Source: Cecembia calidifontis
GTDB taxonomy: Bacteria; Bacteroidota; Bacteroidia; Cytophagales; Cyclobacteriaceae
Assembly (NCBI RefSeq): GCF_004216715.1
Contig: NZ_SGXG01000001.1
Span: 806,001-870,000, forward strand
Reading direction: 5' to 3'
Length of the DNA: 64,000 nucleotides
The notes below the pieces were generated by a model. That model ran no database searches. It was not told the origin of the DNA and worked only from the letters and a program-made list of their open reading frames with translations. Both the position numbers and the translations under genes were made by a program. Positions within the stretch are counted from its first letter, which is position 1. Each line of letters starts with the position of its first letter. Positions 52,587 through 61,986 of this stretch are shown here, one piece after another.

Positions 52587-52624
52587 GGCAGGAAAAGCCT
52601 TTTTCCCTCTCTCTGCCTTTTTTA
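52587..52624 (+). terminator. Rho-independent terminator
   Basis: GGCAG pairs with CTGCC and GGAAAA with TTTTCC inside, followed by TTTTTTATT. It closes the lipid-glycosylation operon. Confidence 0.65.
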
Positions 52625-52714
52625 TTGAGGATTTTTTTGAGTAATTTTCGAACTAATTTGATTTCTAAACTTGAGTCACCGATTGATTTTTGTTGGTGAT
52701 TGATTTGCAGCACC

Positions 52715-55645
52715 ATGAAAGTTTCAGCAGAGCAGCCTTTTCAGCTTGTTTACTCTTTGTTCAGCCATGAGTTCCTTGGGCTCTTGTTTGAATCCTTTGT
52801 TGTCCAGCTTGATGAAAAAGGAAGATTATCCTTTGCCCATCAGAATATTTCCTCCATCAATGCTCCAGAGTTTGGGTCTGGTCTGGATGAAACAGATTAT
52901 AAGCTCATCAAGTGGATGGATGAAATGCAGCAAGATGCAGTAGTTAAAAGGTTTAACCATAAAAAATTAAAGCCAAAGGAGTTTCTCAGAAAAATATATG
53001 AGCCGAAAATGGAAAATAAAGCCATTCAAGAATTGATAGAAATCAAATTGGAAGGCTTGAGAGCAAAAATTTTGGAAAACCTCCGCGGAAAAAGACTTTT
53101 TGAAATGGGCAATGATGGAAATCCCATCTGGAGGGAAATAGAAATCATGCCTCAAAAAGCATCAGTGCTATTTCATTTCAGGAGAAATGAGGACAATACC
53201 CATTATTTCCCTACCGTCAAATACGAAGGTGAAAAACTGGAATGGCAGTACAAAAATGCCTATCTGGTCTGCTATGAACCCGCTTGGTTGGTGGCTGACT
53301 ATAAGCTTTACAGTTTTAAGAAAGGGGTAGATGGTAAAAAATTACTGCCTTTTCTGAACAAAAAATTCATTGAAATCCCCAAAAAGGTAGAAGAACAGTA
53401 TTTCAGGAAATTCGTCACTCAATTGGTAACTTCTTTTGATGTCCATGCAGTGGGTTTCGATATCAAAGTGGAAAAAAGCGAACCACAAGCCATTCTTTAC
53501 CTTAGCGACCTTCCCTCTGCGCCAAAAACTGACCTTTTTGGCCATGCTTTAGAAGAGGCGGAGGAGGAAAAGATTGTTTTTGATCTCCAATTCCAATATG
53601 GACCTTACACATTCCGATCGGAAGACCGAAAGGATACTAATGTGGAGCTGGAAAAAATCGGAGACCATTATATTTTCCATAAAGTCATCAGAAATCCTGA
53701 AAAGGAAAAATCCTATGGGGAATTCCTCAAAGACCTCAACCTTCCTGTCAAATCCGGCAGGTATTCGCTGTATAAATCCATGGCCTTTGGATGGATCAAT
53801 ACGTACAGGGATAAATTGGAGGCCCAAGGAATAGCCATCCACCAAACAAGCACAACGAAAGGGAAAAAATATTTCCTTGGAAACGCCAGAATTTCAGTGG
53901 AAGTCAAAGAAAACATTGACTGGTTTGATGTACATGCCATTATCAAATTTGGTTCTTATGAAATTCCTTTTCAAAAACTTAGGAAACTACTGCTTCAGGG
54001 CAAAACTGAATTGGAATTACCTAATGGAGAGATTGCAGTGATTCCCAATTCCTGGTTTGTCAATTATTCCGAAATGTTTGCCTTTTTGGAAGAGCAGGAG
54101 GATGAAAAATCATCCGGCCTTGTCCTAAAAAAGCATCATATTGCACTTGCCCAGGAACTTCAAGAGGGTAATTTGCTCCAATTGACACTGAGCAGGAAAC
54201 TGCAAAAGTTGAGGGATTTCAGCCAAATAGAGGATTATGATTTACCGCTGACTTTCAAAGGTGAACTGCGCCCCTATCAAAAAGCGGGTTACAATTGGCT
54301 GAGATTCCTGAATGAATACCGTTTTGGTGGCTGTCTGGCAGATGACATGGGTCTGGGAAAAACCGTTCAGACCCTTGCACTTTTGGCCCATGAAAAAGAA
54401 GCACATCCGGAATCGACTTCCTTGCTGGTCATGCCTACCTCACTGATTTACAATTGGGAGTTGGAAGCAAGAAAATTTACCCCAGGTTTAAGAATTTTGA
54501 CCTACACAGGAACCCAAAGGATAAAGGACAGCAGCAGATTTGCCAAATACGACCTGGTCCTGACTTCTTATGGCATCGCCAGGATGGATGTGGATATCTT
54601 AAAAGAGTTCTACTTCAATTATATCATTTTGGATGAATCCCAGGCCATCAAAAACCCGGGAAGTATTATTTCCAAAGCAGTCAATGAGCTCAATTGCAGG
54701 CAAAAATTGATCCTGACAGGCACTCCTGTGGAAAACGGAACCATGGACCTCTGGTCCCAGATGAATTTTATCAACAAGGGACTGCTCGGAACACAGGGCA
54801 TGTTCAAAAAGCAGTTTTTACAGCCTATTGAAAAGAAAAATGACATGGACAAGGCTGCCAAGCTCCATGCCATGATCAAGCCTTTCATCATGCGTAGACT
54901 GAAAAGTCAGGTGGCTACCGATCTGCCTGAAAAGGTAATCAATGTCAAATATGCAACCATGACCCCAGAACAGGAAAAAGCCTATGAAGAGGTCAAAAGT
55001 TACTACCGGGAAAAAATTGTCAGCGAAATGACACTTCCAGGCCTTAGAAACCAGCAGTTTACCTTATTGAGAGGTCTGACCCAGTTGAGGCAGATAGCCA
55101 ATCATCCCAAGCTTGTGGATAAACATTATAAAGGGGATTCAGGTAAACTTGAGGATGTTATCCACATGTTGGAGGCTACAGCAAGTGAAGGACATAAGGT
55201 GCTAGTTTTTAGCCAATTTGTCAGACACCTAGCCATTGTCAGGGAATACCTGGACGGTGAAAATATCCCTTATGCCTACCTGGATGGGGCTACCAAAGAC
55301 CGTCAGGCTCAGGTTAAGGCCTTTCAGGAAAACGAGAAAATAAAAATCTTCTTGATTTCCCTCAAAGCAGGAGGAGTGGGGCTTAACCTGACCAAAGCAG
55401 AATATGTGTTTCTCTTAGATCCTTGGTGGAATCCTGCGGTCGAAGCACAGGCCATAGACAGGGCACACCGTATCGGACAGGAAAACAAGGTTATGATTTA
55501 TAAATTCATCACCCACAATACGGTAGAGGAAAAAATCATGGCTTTACAGGAAAGGAAAATGGCATTGGCAGGTGAATTGATCAGTACGGAAGAAAGCTTC
55601 ATGAAGAGCCTTAGCAAGGAGGATATTGAGGCTTTACTTTCCTAA
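52715..55645 (+). CDS. SNF2-family DEAD/DEAH-box helicase
   Basis: 976 residues from the ATG at 52715 (MKVSAEQPFQLVYSLFSHEF). The first ~520 residues are a Bacteroidota-type N-terminal extension. The ATPase core has the Walker A DDMGLGKTVQTLALL, the DEAH-like box as ILDESQAIKN, the TGTPVENG motif III, and C-terminal motifs VFSQFVRHLAIV, AGGVGLNLTKA and QAIDRAHRIGQ (motif VI). SNF2 proteins translocate on duplex DNA and remodel nucleoprotein complexes; bacterial members include RapA, but this one lacks RapA-specific domains as far as I can see. Two TTATCCACA boxes, 36 bases apart, lie inside the gene. Confidence 0.93.
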   Translation: MKVSAEQPFQLVYSLFSHEFLGLLFESFVVQLDEKGRLSFAHQNISSINAPEFGSGLDETDYKLIKWMDEMQQDAVVKRFNHKKLKPKEFLRKIYEPKMENKAIQELIEIKLEGLRAKILENLRGKRLFEMGNDGNPIWREIEIMPQKASVLFHFRRNEDNTHYFPTVKYEGEKLEWQYKNAYLVCYEPAWLVADYKLYSFKKGVDGKKLLPFLNKKFIEIPKKVEEQYFRKFVTQLVTSFDVHAVGFDIKVEKSEPQAILYLSDLPSAPKTDLFGHALEEAEEEKIVFDLQFQYGPYTFRSEDRKDTNVELEKIGDHYIFHKVIRNPEKEKSYGEFLKDLNLPVKSGRYSLYKSMAFGWINTYRDKLEAQGIAIHQTSTTKGKKYFLGNARISVEVKENIDWFDVHAIIKFGSYEIPFQKLRKLLLQGKTELELPNGEIAVIPNSWFVNYSEMFAFLEEQEDEKSSGLVLKKHHIALAQELQEGNLLQLTLSRKLQKLRDFSQIEDYDLPLTFKGELRPYQKAGYNWLRFLNEYRFGGCLADDMGLGKTVQTLALLAHEKEAHPESTSLLVMPTSLIYNWELEARKFTPGLRILTYTGTQRIKDSSRFAKYDLVLTSYGIARMDVDILKEFYFNYIILDESQAIKNPGSIISKAVNELNCRQKLILTGTPVENGTMDLWSQMNFINKGLLGTQGMFKKQFLQPIEKKNDMDKAAKLHAMIKPFIMRRLKSQVATDLPEKVINVKYATMTPEQEKAYEEVKSYYREKIVSEMTLPGLRNQQFTLLRGLTQLRQIANHPKLVDKHYKGDSGKLEDVIHMLEATASEGHKVLVFSQFVRHLAIVREYLDGENIPYAYLDGATKDRQAQVKAFQENEKIKIFLISLKAGGVGLNLTKAEYVFLLDPWWNPAVEAQAIDRAHRIGQENKVMIYKFITHNTVEEKIMALQERKMALAGELISTEESFMKSLSKEDIEALLS

Positions 55646-55722
55646 TTTGATTGATAAAGGGCTTAACAACCTTGAAAACCCAATTTTTTTTGGATTATTT
55701 TTAACAGTGAACCTATTTACTT

Positions 55723-56577
55723 ATGAAAAAAGCAATTTTGATTGTCCAATGCCCGGACCAAAAAGGCATTGTAGCCCATGTGTCAGATTTTTTGTACAAA
55801 TATCAGGGCAATATTTTAGAGGTGGACCAACATGTAGACGAAGAGATCGGCATGTTCTTTATGAGGGCGGCATGGGAACTGGAAAGTTTTGGACTTGAAA
55901 AAGATGCAATAGGTCCAACCTTTGAAAAAGAAGTGGCAGGCAAATTCAGGATGAAATTCGATCTGTATTTCAATTTTCCAAAACCGAGAATGGCCATCTT
56001 TGTATCCAAACTTTCACATTGCTTGTTTGATATTTTGAGCCGCGTTTATTCCGGACAATTTGATGTGGATATCCCATTGGTCATTTCCAACCACCTTGAT
56101 TTAAAAGAAGTAGTAACTGCCTTTCATGTTCCCTTCTTTCATATACCTGTGGATAAGTCCAACAAAAAAGACGCAGAAAAACAACAAATCGCTTTATTAG
56201 AGCAAAATAATATTGATTTTATTGTGTTGGCAAGGTACATGCAGATCCTGTCCAGTGATTTTATCAATCATTATCCAAATCAAGTTATCAACATTCACCA
56301 TTCATTTTTACCCGCATTCGTAGGGGCCAAACCTTACCATGCCGCTTATGAGCGAGGGGTGAAAATCATTGGGGCCACGGCCCATTATGTCACCGAGGAA
56401 TTGGATGCCGGTCCTATCATCGAACAGGAGGTGGCACGGGTCAGACACCACAATACCCCCGCAGATTTGGTTCAAATCGGACAGGATGTGGAAAAAGTAG
56501 TTTTGTCAAAAGCCATTAAATACCATTTGGAAAGAAAGGTCTTGGCTTATAGGAATAAAACCATCATTTTCTATTAA
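55723..56577 (+). CDS. purU: Formyltetrahydrofolate deformylase
   Basis: 284 residues. An N-terminal ACT domain (AILIVQCPDQKGIVAHVSDF) precedes a formyltransferase-like domain with RYMQILSSDFI, NIHHSFLPAFVGAKPYHAAY (catalytic His region) and ELDAGPIIEQE (Asp). The HHSFLPAF motif distinguishes PurU from PurN and Fmt. It releases formate from 10-formyl-tetrahydrofolate, balancing one-carbon pools and feeding PurT. The ACT domain suggests control by glycine or methionine. Confidence 0.96.
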   Translation: MKKAILIVQCPDQKGIVAHVSDFLYKYQGNILEVDQHVDEEIGMFFMRAAWELESFGLEKDAIGPTFEKEVAGKFRMKFDLYFNFPKPRMAIFVSKLSHCLFDILSRVYSGQFDVDIPLVISNHLDLKEVVTAFHVPFFHIPVDKSNKKDAEKQQIALLEQNNIDFIVLARYMQILSSDFINHYPNQVINIHHSFLPAFVGAKPYHAAYERGVKIIGATAHYVTEELDAGPIIEQEVARVRHHNTPADLVQIGQDVEKVVLSKAIKYHLERKVLAYRNKTIIFY

Positions 56578-57041
56578 TGAGAAAAATTCTTGACGTATTT
56601 CGCTTTCTGAAATCCTGAAAAATATATAATCAGCAGGGTTTACAGTAAAATAGAGAATTTCCAAAAAGTTTTGTGCCACTATTTTTTTGCATCTCATTAG
56701 CAAAAAAACATATCTCATGGATTTTTGTTTTGTTTTTGCTAATTTTTTATCAAATAAATTTTGGGATTATCAAAATATCACCAATTTTGTGTATAATATT
56801 TTGTAAAAAGCTGCTTGACAAAAGCGATGGGTAATTGATCCAATGCAAGATATCGTAACTGTTTTTCTTGATTGGAAAACCCTAAATAGACAAAAAACTT
56901 AATCACCAAACATAAAGTTATCCACATTTTTGGAAAATTTAGTCAGACACTACATCACAGATGTTAAAACTGGTTTGTGCTTTTATTGATGATATACCAA
57001 ATAGATTGTTGAAAACCACAAAGAATTAGGCTGTTAAAATA
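56578..57041. other. AT-rich gene-free spacer with two DnaA-box-like sites (candidate origin element)
   Basis: 464 bases with no plausible gene and a visibly higher AT content than the surroundings. TTATCCACA is at 56918-56926, and TGTGTATAA (reverse complement TTATACACA, equal to an E. coli R2-type box) at 56788-56796. AT-rich runs such as TTTTGCTAATTTTTTATCAA lie at about 56730-56760. It is the largest clean spacer in the box-rich domain apart from the IS and repeat regions. Confidence 0.35.
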
Positions 57042-59462
57042 ATGATTATGATCAAATTCAGATTTTTGAAATCATTGATTTTTCATTCCATCAGAAAGGC
57101 GTTAACCCTTATCGCCTTTTCAATTTTTTTTATGTTGTTTTTTCAGCTTAACTCCCAAGCGCAGATTGCCCTATTAAGATATGCAGACACGCAATTTGAT
57201 TTGGAAAATTATTATAAAGCCTCAAATGCTTACAAAAAGGCTTATGACAAGAAAGCCAAATATGAAACAGCCGTCAAAATAGCCAATACCTTAGAAAAAT
57301 TTGGTTCTTATGATGAAGCTTATGAATGGAGGACAAGAATACTGGACCATCCTGAATCTACCAAGCAGGATTATCGGGATTATTTAGTTGCAGCGGTAAA
57401 GATTCACAACTGGGAAGAAATAGATGAACTTTTGGAAAAAGGCGGATATGCATCTGCTGATTTCCCTGAATTGAATCTTGACGAAGTAAGAAAACTTTCG
57501 AAAAAATCATCAAACTTAAAACTGCTTTCTGTTGAAGAAATTAATTCCGACGCATCTGAATTAGGAATTTCGTTTGGAAAAAACGGCAATATTTTATTCA
57601 CAAGCGATAGGGGTGCAGTAGGCAATGAGCAATCCATACCAACGTTAAGGTTAGATGCGAAAAACAACATTTTTAGTAAAGAGAAGAGCAACTATAACGA
57701 GCGTGAGTTTTACAAGATTTATAGTAAAAATCCAAAAGGTGAGATTACTGTGGTAAACTCCGATTTACAAAATGTATTTCATATCAGCGATCCTCATTAT
57801 TATCCTGAAAAGGACCTGGTGTTTTGTACCGCTTTTGTAGCAAAGACCAAAGTGAGAGGAAGAAAGGATATAGTCAACCACGCCGGTATTTATTTTGGTA
57901 AAATTGATGATTCAGGAAACATCACGAATAGCAAAGCATTTACATACAATGAGCATTTGTCTTATGGAGTGATGAATCCTTTTGTGGATAAGTCTTCTAA
58001 AAGGCTTTATTTTGCTTCTGACATGCCCGGTGGCTATGGAGGTTTTGACCTCTATTACTCGGAATTTGATGATAATTTTAATTTTTCAAAGCCGGTAAAT
58101 CTTGGTCCAATTATCAATACGCCGCACAGCGAAAGCCATCCTTTTATCCATGACAATCAGCTTTATTTCTCATCAAGAGGACATGTGGGTTTTGGAGGTA
58201 TGGACATTTTTGTAGCTGAATTCAGCAATGGCAATGTGAATAACTTACGAAACATGGGAATTCCCTATAACAGTAACCGGGATGATTTCTTTTTGGTAGT
58301 TGCGGAAGATGGTAAAAGATATTTTACTTCTGATAGAAAAGATGGTCTCGGACTCGATGATATATACGTCGTTAGGGAATTAAACAAAGTGTTGAAAGTT
58401 ATGGTAGAAGATTGTAACGGTGAATCCATTAAAGAATATGATTCTCACATTGTGGATAACTCAGGAAACTCTCTTGAAACTGAACTTTCTAAAAAAGGTA
58501 TTTTACATGCAAGCCTGGATCCTGAATCTGATTACCGCCTGCAAATTTCAAAAAATGGATATTTTGGCTTGGAACCAAAGTCTTTCAGTACGGTTGGATT
58601 TGAGGGTGATACCCTGGTGATGACTTTCAAACTGGCTCAGATTCCGTACAACACCAAAATATTTTCAGATAATATTTACTATGATTTTGATAAATCCTAC
58701 ATAAAAGAAAGTGAAAAACAAACCCTTAAAAAGATAGCGGCATTGATGAAGGACAATCCACATACCGTCCTTTATGTCAATTCACATACCGATTCAAGGG
58801 GAAGCAATGCATACAATGAAAAACTCAGTGAAAGGAGAGCCGGTTCAGTTAAAGATTATTTAACCGGTCATGGTTTGAGTGCCGATCGCATCAGTACGGA
58901 GTGGTTCGGAGAGGAGAAATTGGTGAATGATTGTGGAGATGGAGTTCCATGCCCTGAGGCAAATCACCAAATGAACAGAAGAAGTGAGTTGATCCTTTCG
59001 GCGTACCCTGAGCAGCAAAAGCAATATGAGTTGCCAAAGGGAATAAGTGATCCATGCGATCTAGTTCTTTCTTCTACAGCTTCAGATATCAACGCAGCGG
59101 ATAAGTCCAAAGATCTTCCTACCATTTATTTTGATTTTGATAAGAGCACGATCAGGCAAGTGCACCAAAAAGAGTTGGATAAAGTAGTAGATCAGATGAA
59201 GAGTGATCTCAATTTAAAAATTACAGTCGAAGGCCATACTGACCAAAGAGGAAATGAAATCTATAATGAACATCTTTCCCAAAGAAGAGCTACTGCGGTT
59301 GTGGATTATTTAAAAAGCAAAGGCATCTCAGCCGACAGGATCGAATATGCCTATTTTGGAAAAACCCGTCCAATCAACGATTGCAATTCACAGGCATGTT
59401 CCAATGCACAGCATCAAGAAAATAGAAGGACTACTTTAAGTTGGTCCAATAAGGGGCCATGA
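57042..59462 (+). CDS. OmpA-family protein with PD40 repeats and two OmpA domains
   Basis: 806 residues with an N-terminal hydrophobic signal (ALTLIAFSIFFMLFFQLNSQAQ). Residues about 40-150 are TPR-like (FDLENYYKASNAYKKAYDKK). About 180-450 are PD40/WD-like beta-propeller blades (RLYFASDMPGGYGGFDLYYS, LYFSSRGHVGFGGMDIFVAE, RYFTSDRKDGLGLDDIYVVR). Two OmpA C-terminal domains follow: IYYDFDKSYIKE...NSHTDSRGSNAYNEKLSERR...MNRRSEL and IYFDFDKSTIRQ...EGHTDQRGNEIYNEHLSQRR...ENRRTTL. The layout matches PorE-like or gliding-related outer-membrane proteins that bind peptidoglycan. The duplicated OmpA domain is unusual but not unique. Confidence 0.92.
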   Translation: MIMIKFRFLKSLIFHSIRKALTLIAFSIFFMLFFQLNSQAQIALLRYADTQFDLENYYKASNAYKKAYDKKAKYETAVKIANTLEKFGSYDEAYEWRTRILDHPESTKQDYRDYLVAAVKIHNWEEIDELLEKGGYASADFPELNLDEVRKLSKKSSNLKLLSVEEINSDASELGISFGKNGNILFTSDRGAVGNEQSIPTLRLDAKNNIFSKEKSNYNEREFYKIYSKNPKGEITVVNSDLQNVFHISDPHYYPEKDLVFCTAFVAKTKVRGRKDIVNHAGIYFGKIDDSGNITNSKAFTYNEHLSYGVMNPFVDKSSKRLYFASDMPGGYGGFDLYYSEFDDNFNFSKPVNLGPIINTPHSESHPFIHDNQLYFSSRGHVGFGGMDIFVAEFSNGNVNNLRNMGIPYNSNRDDFFLVVAEDGKRYFTSDRKDGLGLDDIYVVRELNKVLKVMVEDCNGESIKEYDSHIVDNSGNSLETELSKKGILHASLDPESDYRLQISKNGYFGLEPKSFSTVGFEGDTLVMTFKLAQIPYNTKIFSDNIYYDFDKSYIKESEKQTLKKIAALMKDNPHTVLYVNSHTDSRGSNAYNEKLSERRAGSVKDYLTGHGLSADRISTEWFGEEKLVNDCGDGVPCPEANHQMNRRSELILSAYPEQQKQYELPKGISDPCDLVLSSTASDINAADKSKDLPTIYFDFDKSTIRQVHQKELDKVVDQMKSDLNLKITVEGHTDQRGNEIYNEHLSQRRATAVVDYLKSKGISADRIEYAYFGKTRPINDCNSQACSNAQHQENRRTTLSWSNKGP

Positions 59463-59513
59463 TGGCTCAAAAGTTTAATTCCAATTTTTTTAAGAAAGGC
59501 AAATAATGTAAAC

Positions 59514-59547
59514 AAGGAAGTGGGATTTTAGATGTCACTTCCTTTTT
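59514..59547 (+). terminator. Rho-independent terminator
   Basis: AAGGAAGTG pairs with CACTTCCTT around a 13-base loop, followed by TTTC. It ends the OmpA-family gene. The rest of 59463-59767 holds one TTATCCACA box (59579) and nothing else visible. Confidence 0.85.
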
Positions 59548-59767
59548 CATTTCAAGGCTATTATTGAAAAATTTAGAGTTATCCACATGGTATGGAATAC
59601 CACTTTTTTATCTCAAAATATCTGCATAAGTTAAGGCTACGATTTCAGAGCATGAAAACCTTCAAGTTCAAGGAATTGCAAAAATGATCCAAATCAAATT
59701 TCGTCCAAGGTGATGAGTTAAAACTGCCTGCACTCCATAAAAACGAATCAACCAAGCCCAATGACCT

Positions 59768-61602
59768 ATGAAAAAGCGCCTTGTTTTTATCCTTTTAATT
59801 TGCCTGAGTACTTATGCTGCCCTTGCCCAAAAAGGCAGTAAAGAACGCATCAAAATCTATAGCGCTGCCATTGATGGAAATTTAATAGGGGATCCGGCGG
59901 AAAGGGAGGTGACTGTTTATCTCCCCCCATCTTACCAATCCAATCCGGAAAATGATATCCTGTCCTTTACATGCTTCATGGCTTTACTGATACCGATTCA
60001 CAATGGTTTGGTTGGGAAAACCATTGGATAAACCTTCAAACCGTCATTGAGCAATCTCTGGCAGAGGGCCTTTCTAAGGAAATGATCGTGGTGATGCCCA
60101 ATGCTTATAACCGTTTCAAAGGAAGCATGTATGCGAGCTCGGCCACTATCGGTGATTGGGAAACATTTGTAACCAAGGAATTGGTAGGCTACATAGATGC
60201 CAACTACCGCACCCTAGCAGACAAAAAGAGCCGGGGATTGGCCGGTCATTCCATGGGAGGTTATGGCACATTGCGATTGGGGATGAAATATCCTGAGGTA
60301 TTTTCTGCCATTTATGCCCTGAGTCCTTGCTGCATGGATGGTGGGGCAAATACCAATCCTGAGTTGATGGCCAAGCTTGAAACATTTACCTTAGATCAAC
60401 TGGAAGGAGCCAATTTCTTCGAAATTGCAACATTGGCCACTTCAGCAGCCTTTGCCCCGAATCCCCAAAATCCGCCTTTTTATCTGGACCTTCCTGCCAT
60501 GAACGGGACGCCCCGACAAGAGGTTATTAACAAAATCATCGCCAACCGGACGCTGAATTTTGTAGATCAATACATCATCAATCTCAAAAAACTGAAGGCT
60601 ATCGCATTAGATGCCGGATTACAGGACCGGGGAATCAGTGAAGCCACCAAATCCCTTCATGAGCTCTTGGAATCTTACCAAATTCCACATTTTTATGAAA
60701 GCTATGAAGGAGATCATCTCAATAGGATTGCAGAACGGATCCAAACCAAGGCGCTTCCATTTTTCTCTGAAAATTTGGTTTTTCAAACCAAAACCCTTTC
60801 GGAAATAATCGAAAACGGTGGTACTGGAAAATACCCTGCCATCATGGTTTCAGAAAGTTCGCTTCCTACCCATACTATATTTAAACCCCAAGACCTTACA
60901 AAGTTTGGCACGAAAAACAAGCTTCCGATCATTGCTTGGGGAAATGGAGCCTGTTTTGATTCGCCCTTTGAGCACGTTAATTTTTTGAATGAAATAGCCT
61001 CCCATGGATTTTTGGTGATAGCGATAGGCACCATGCCCAAACAACCAGAAGTACGCTCTAAGTCCCAAAAACTCTTGGATGCCATTGACTGGGCTATTGC
61101 CCAGAATAGTGATCCCAAGAGTCCATATTACCAAAAACTGGATACTGAAAAAATCGCTGTCAGTGGGATGTCCTGTGGGGGACTGCAAACCCTGGAAGTG
61201 GCTGGGGATCCAAGAATCACCACCATAGGGGTATTCAATAGCGGTGTATTGGCAAATCCACGTGGAGGGATGCCTGGAATGCCACAAGTGACCAAAGAGC
61301 AACTGAACAACATTAAAGTTCCCACCCTTTACCTCTTGGGAGGGAAATCTGATATTGCTTACGCCAATGGTATGGACGACTTTGATCGGATCAACCATGT
61401 ACCGATTTTCGTTGGCAATTTGGAGGTAGGGCATGGAGGCACCTACGCCCAACCATTTGGAGGTGAATTTGCCCGTGTAGCTACCCATTGGTATCAATGG
61501 CAGTTGAAAGGGGACCGTAAAGCAGGGAAGCTCTTTACTGGAAAAAACCCTGGACTTTCCAAATCTGCCGGCTGGACCGTGGACAAAAAAAACATGAATT
61601 GA
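59768..61602 (+). pseudogene. Secreted double alpha/beta-hydrolase (esterase), frameshifted
   Basis: The first frame from the ATG at 59768 has a signal peptide (KRLVFILLICLSTYAALAQ) and reaches REVTVYLPPSYQSNPEN before going out of frame near 59955. The second frame resumes exactly with YPVLYMLHGFTDTDSQWFGW and runs to 61602. A one-base deletion explains the break; together they would give about 610 residues. Domain 1 is an esterase-D/feruloyl-esterase type hydrolase (nucleophile in AGHSMGGYGTL, catalytic His in YEGDHLNRI). Domain 2, from about base 60790, is a second alpha/beta hydrolase with AVSGMSCGGLQTLE (G-x-S-x-G) and late His in VGHGGTYAQPFGG. Translation of the second frame alone would lack the signal peptide. 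Confidence 0.85.
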
Positions 61603-61986
61603 ATTTTCAATAAACGAGATTGCTAAGAGACCAATTTTTTAGCGGACAGTGTAAGATACTTTTTCAATTTTGCCCCTAAATAAAAGAAAGCGGAGGGATA
61701 AAATTTCCTCTTTAAAGCCCTTCCCAAAACCCAAGCTTACCCTGTATGAATAATCCATTTCAACTCTCCATAAACTAGGGTTTTGCACTCCAAAAATTTT
61801 ATACTTTAAGCCCTAAAAAAATTGCAAATCAATCTAAAAGCCCAGAAAAAAAACCGTAACTTTCTTTTATGAATTTAGGCCAAAAAAGGTACTGAACAAC
61901 AGGTAATATGGACCGGAGTCCAGCAAAGTTCTTGGTTTTTTCAATTCCTTTCACGGCCACTTCATAATTTTATTTTTCCCCAGCTT
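61603..61986. other. Gene-free spacer
   Basis: 384 bases between the broken esterase and the efflux pump gene. No credible gene, strong hairpin or clear TAnnTTTG promoter was found here. Confidence 0.5.

Larger units (their letters stand above)
35240..59587. promoter_or_regulatory. Domain dense in TTATCCACA (DnaA-box) sequences
   Basis: Exact TTATCCACA starts: + strand 35240, 38542, 41120, 41305, 42340, 51549, 55158, 56918, 59579; minus strand (TGTGGATAA) 37584, 39804, 42002, 42493, 43498, 44598, 47985, 48410, 48697, 55114, 56148, 57983, 58451. One further copy is at 26053. They lie both in genes and spacers and are absent from the IS1380 insertion. Chance expectation for the full 64 kb on both strands is below one. 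Confidence 0.75.
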
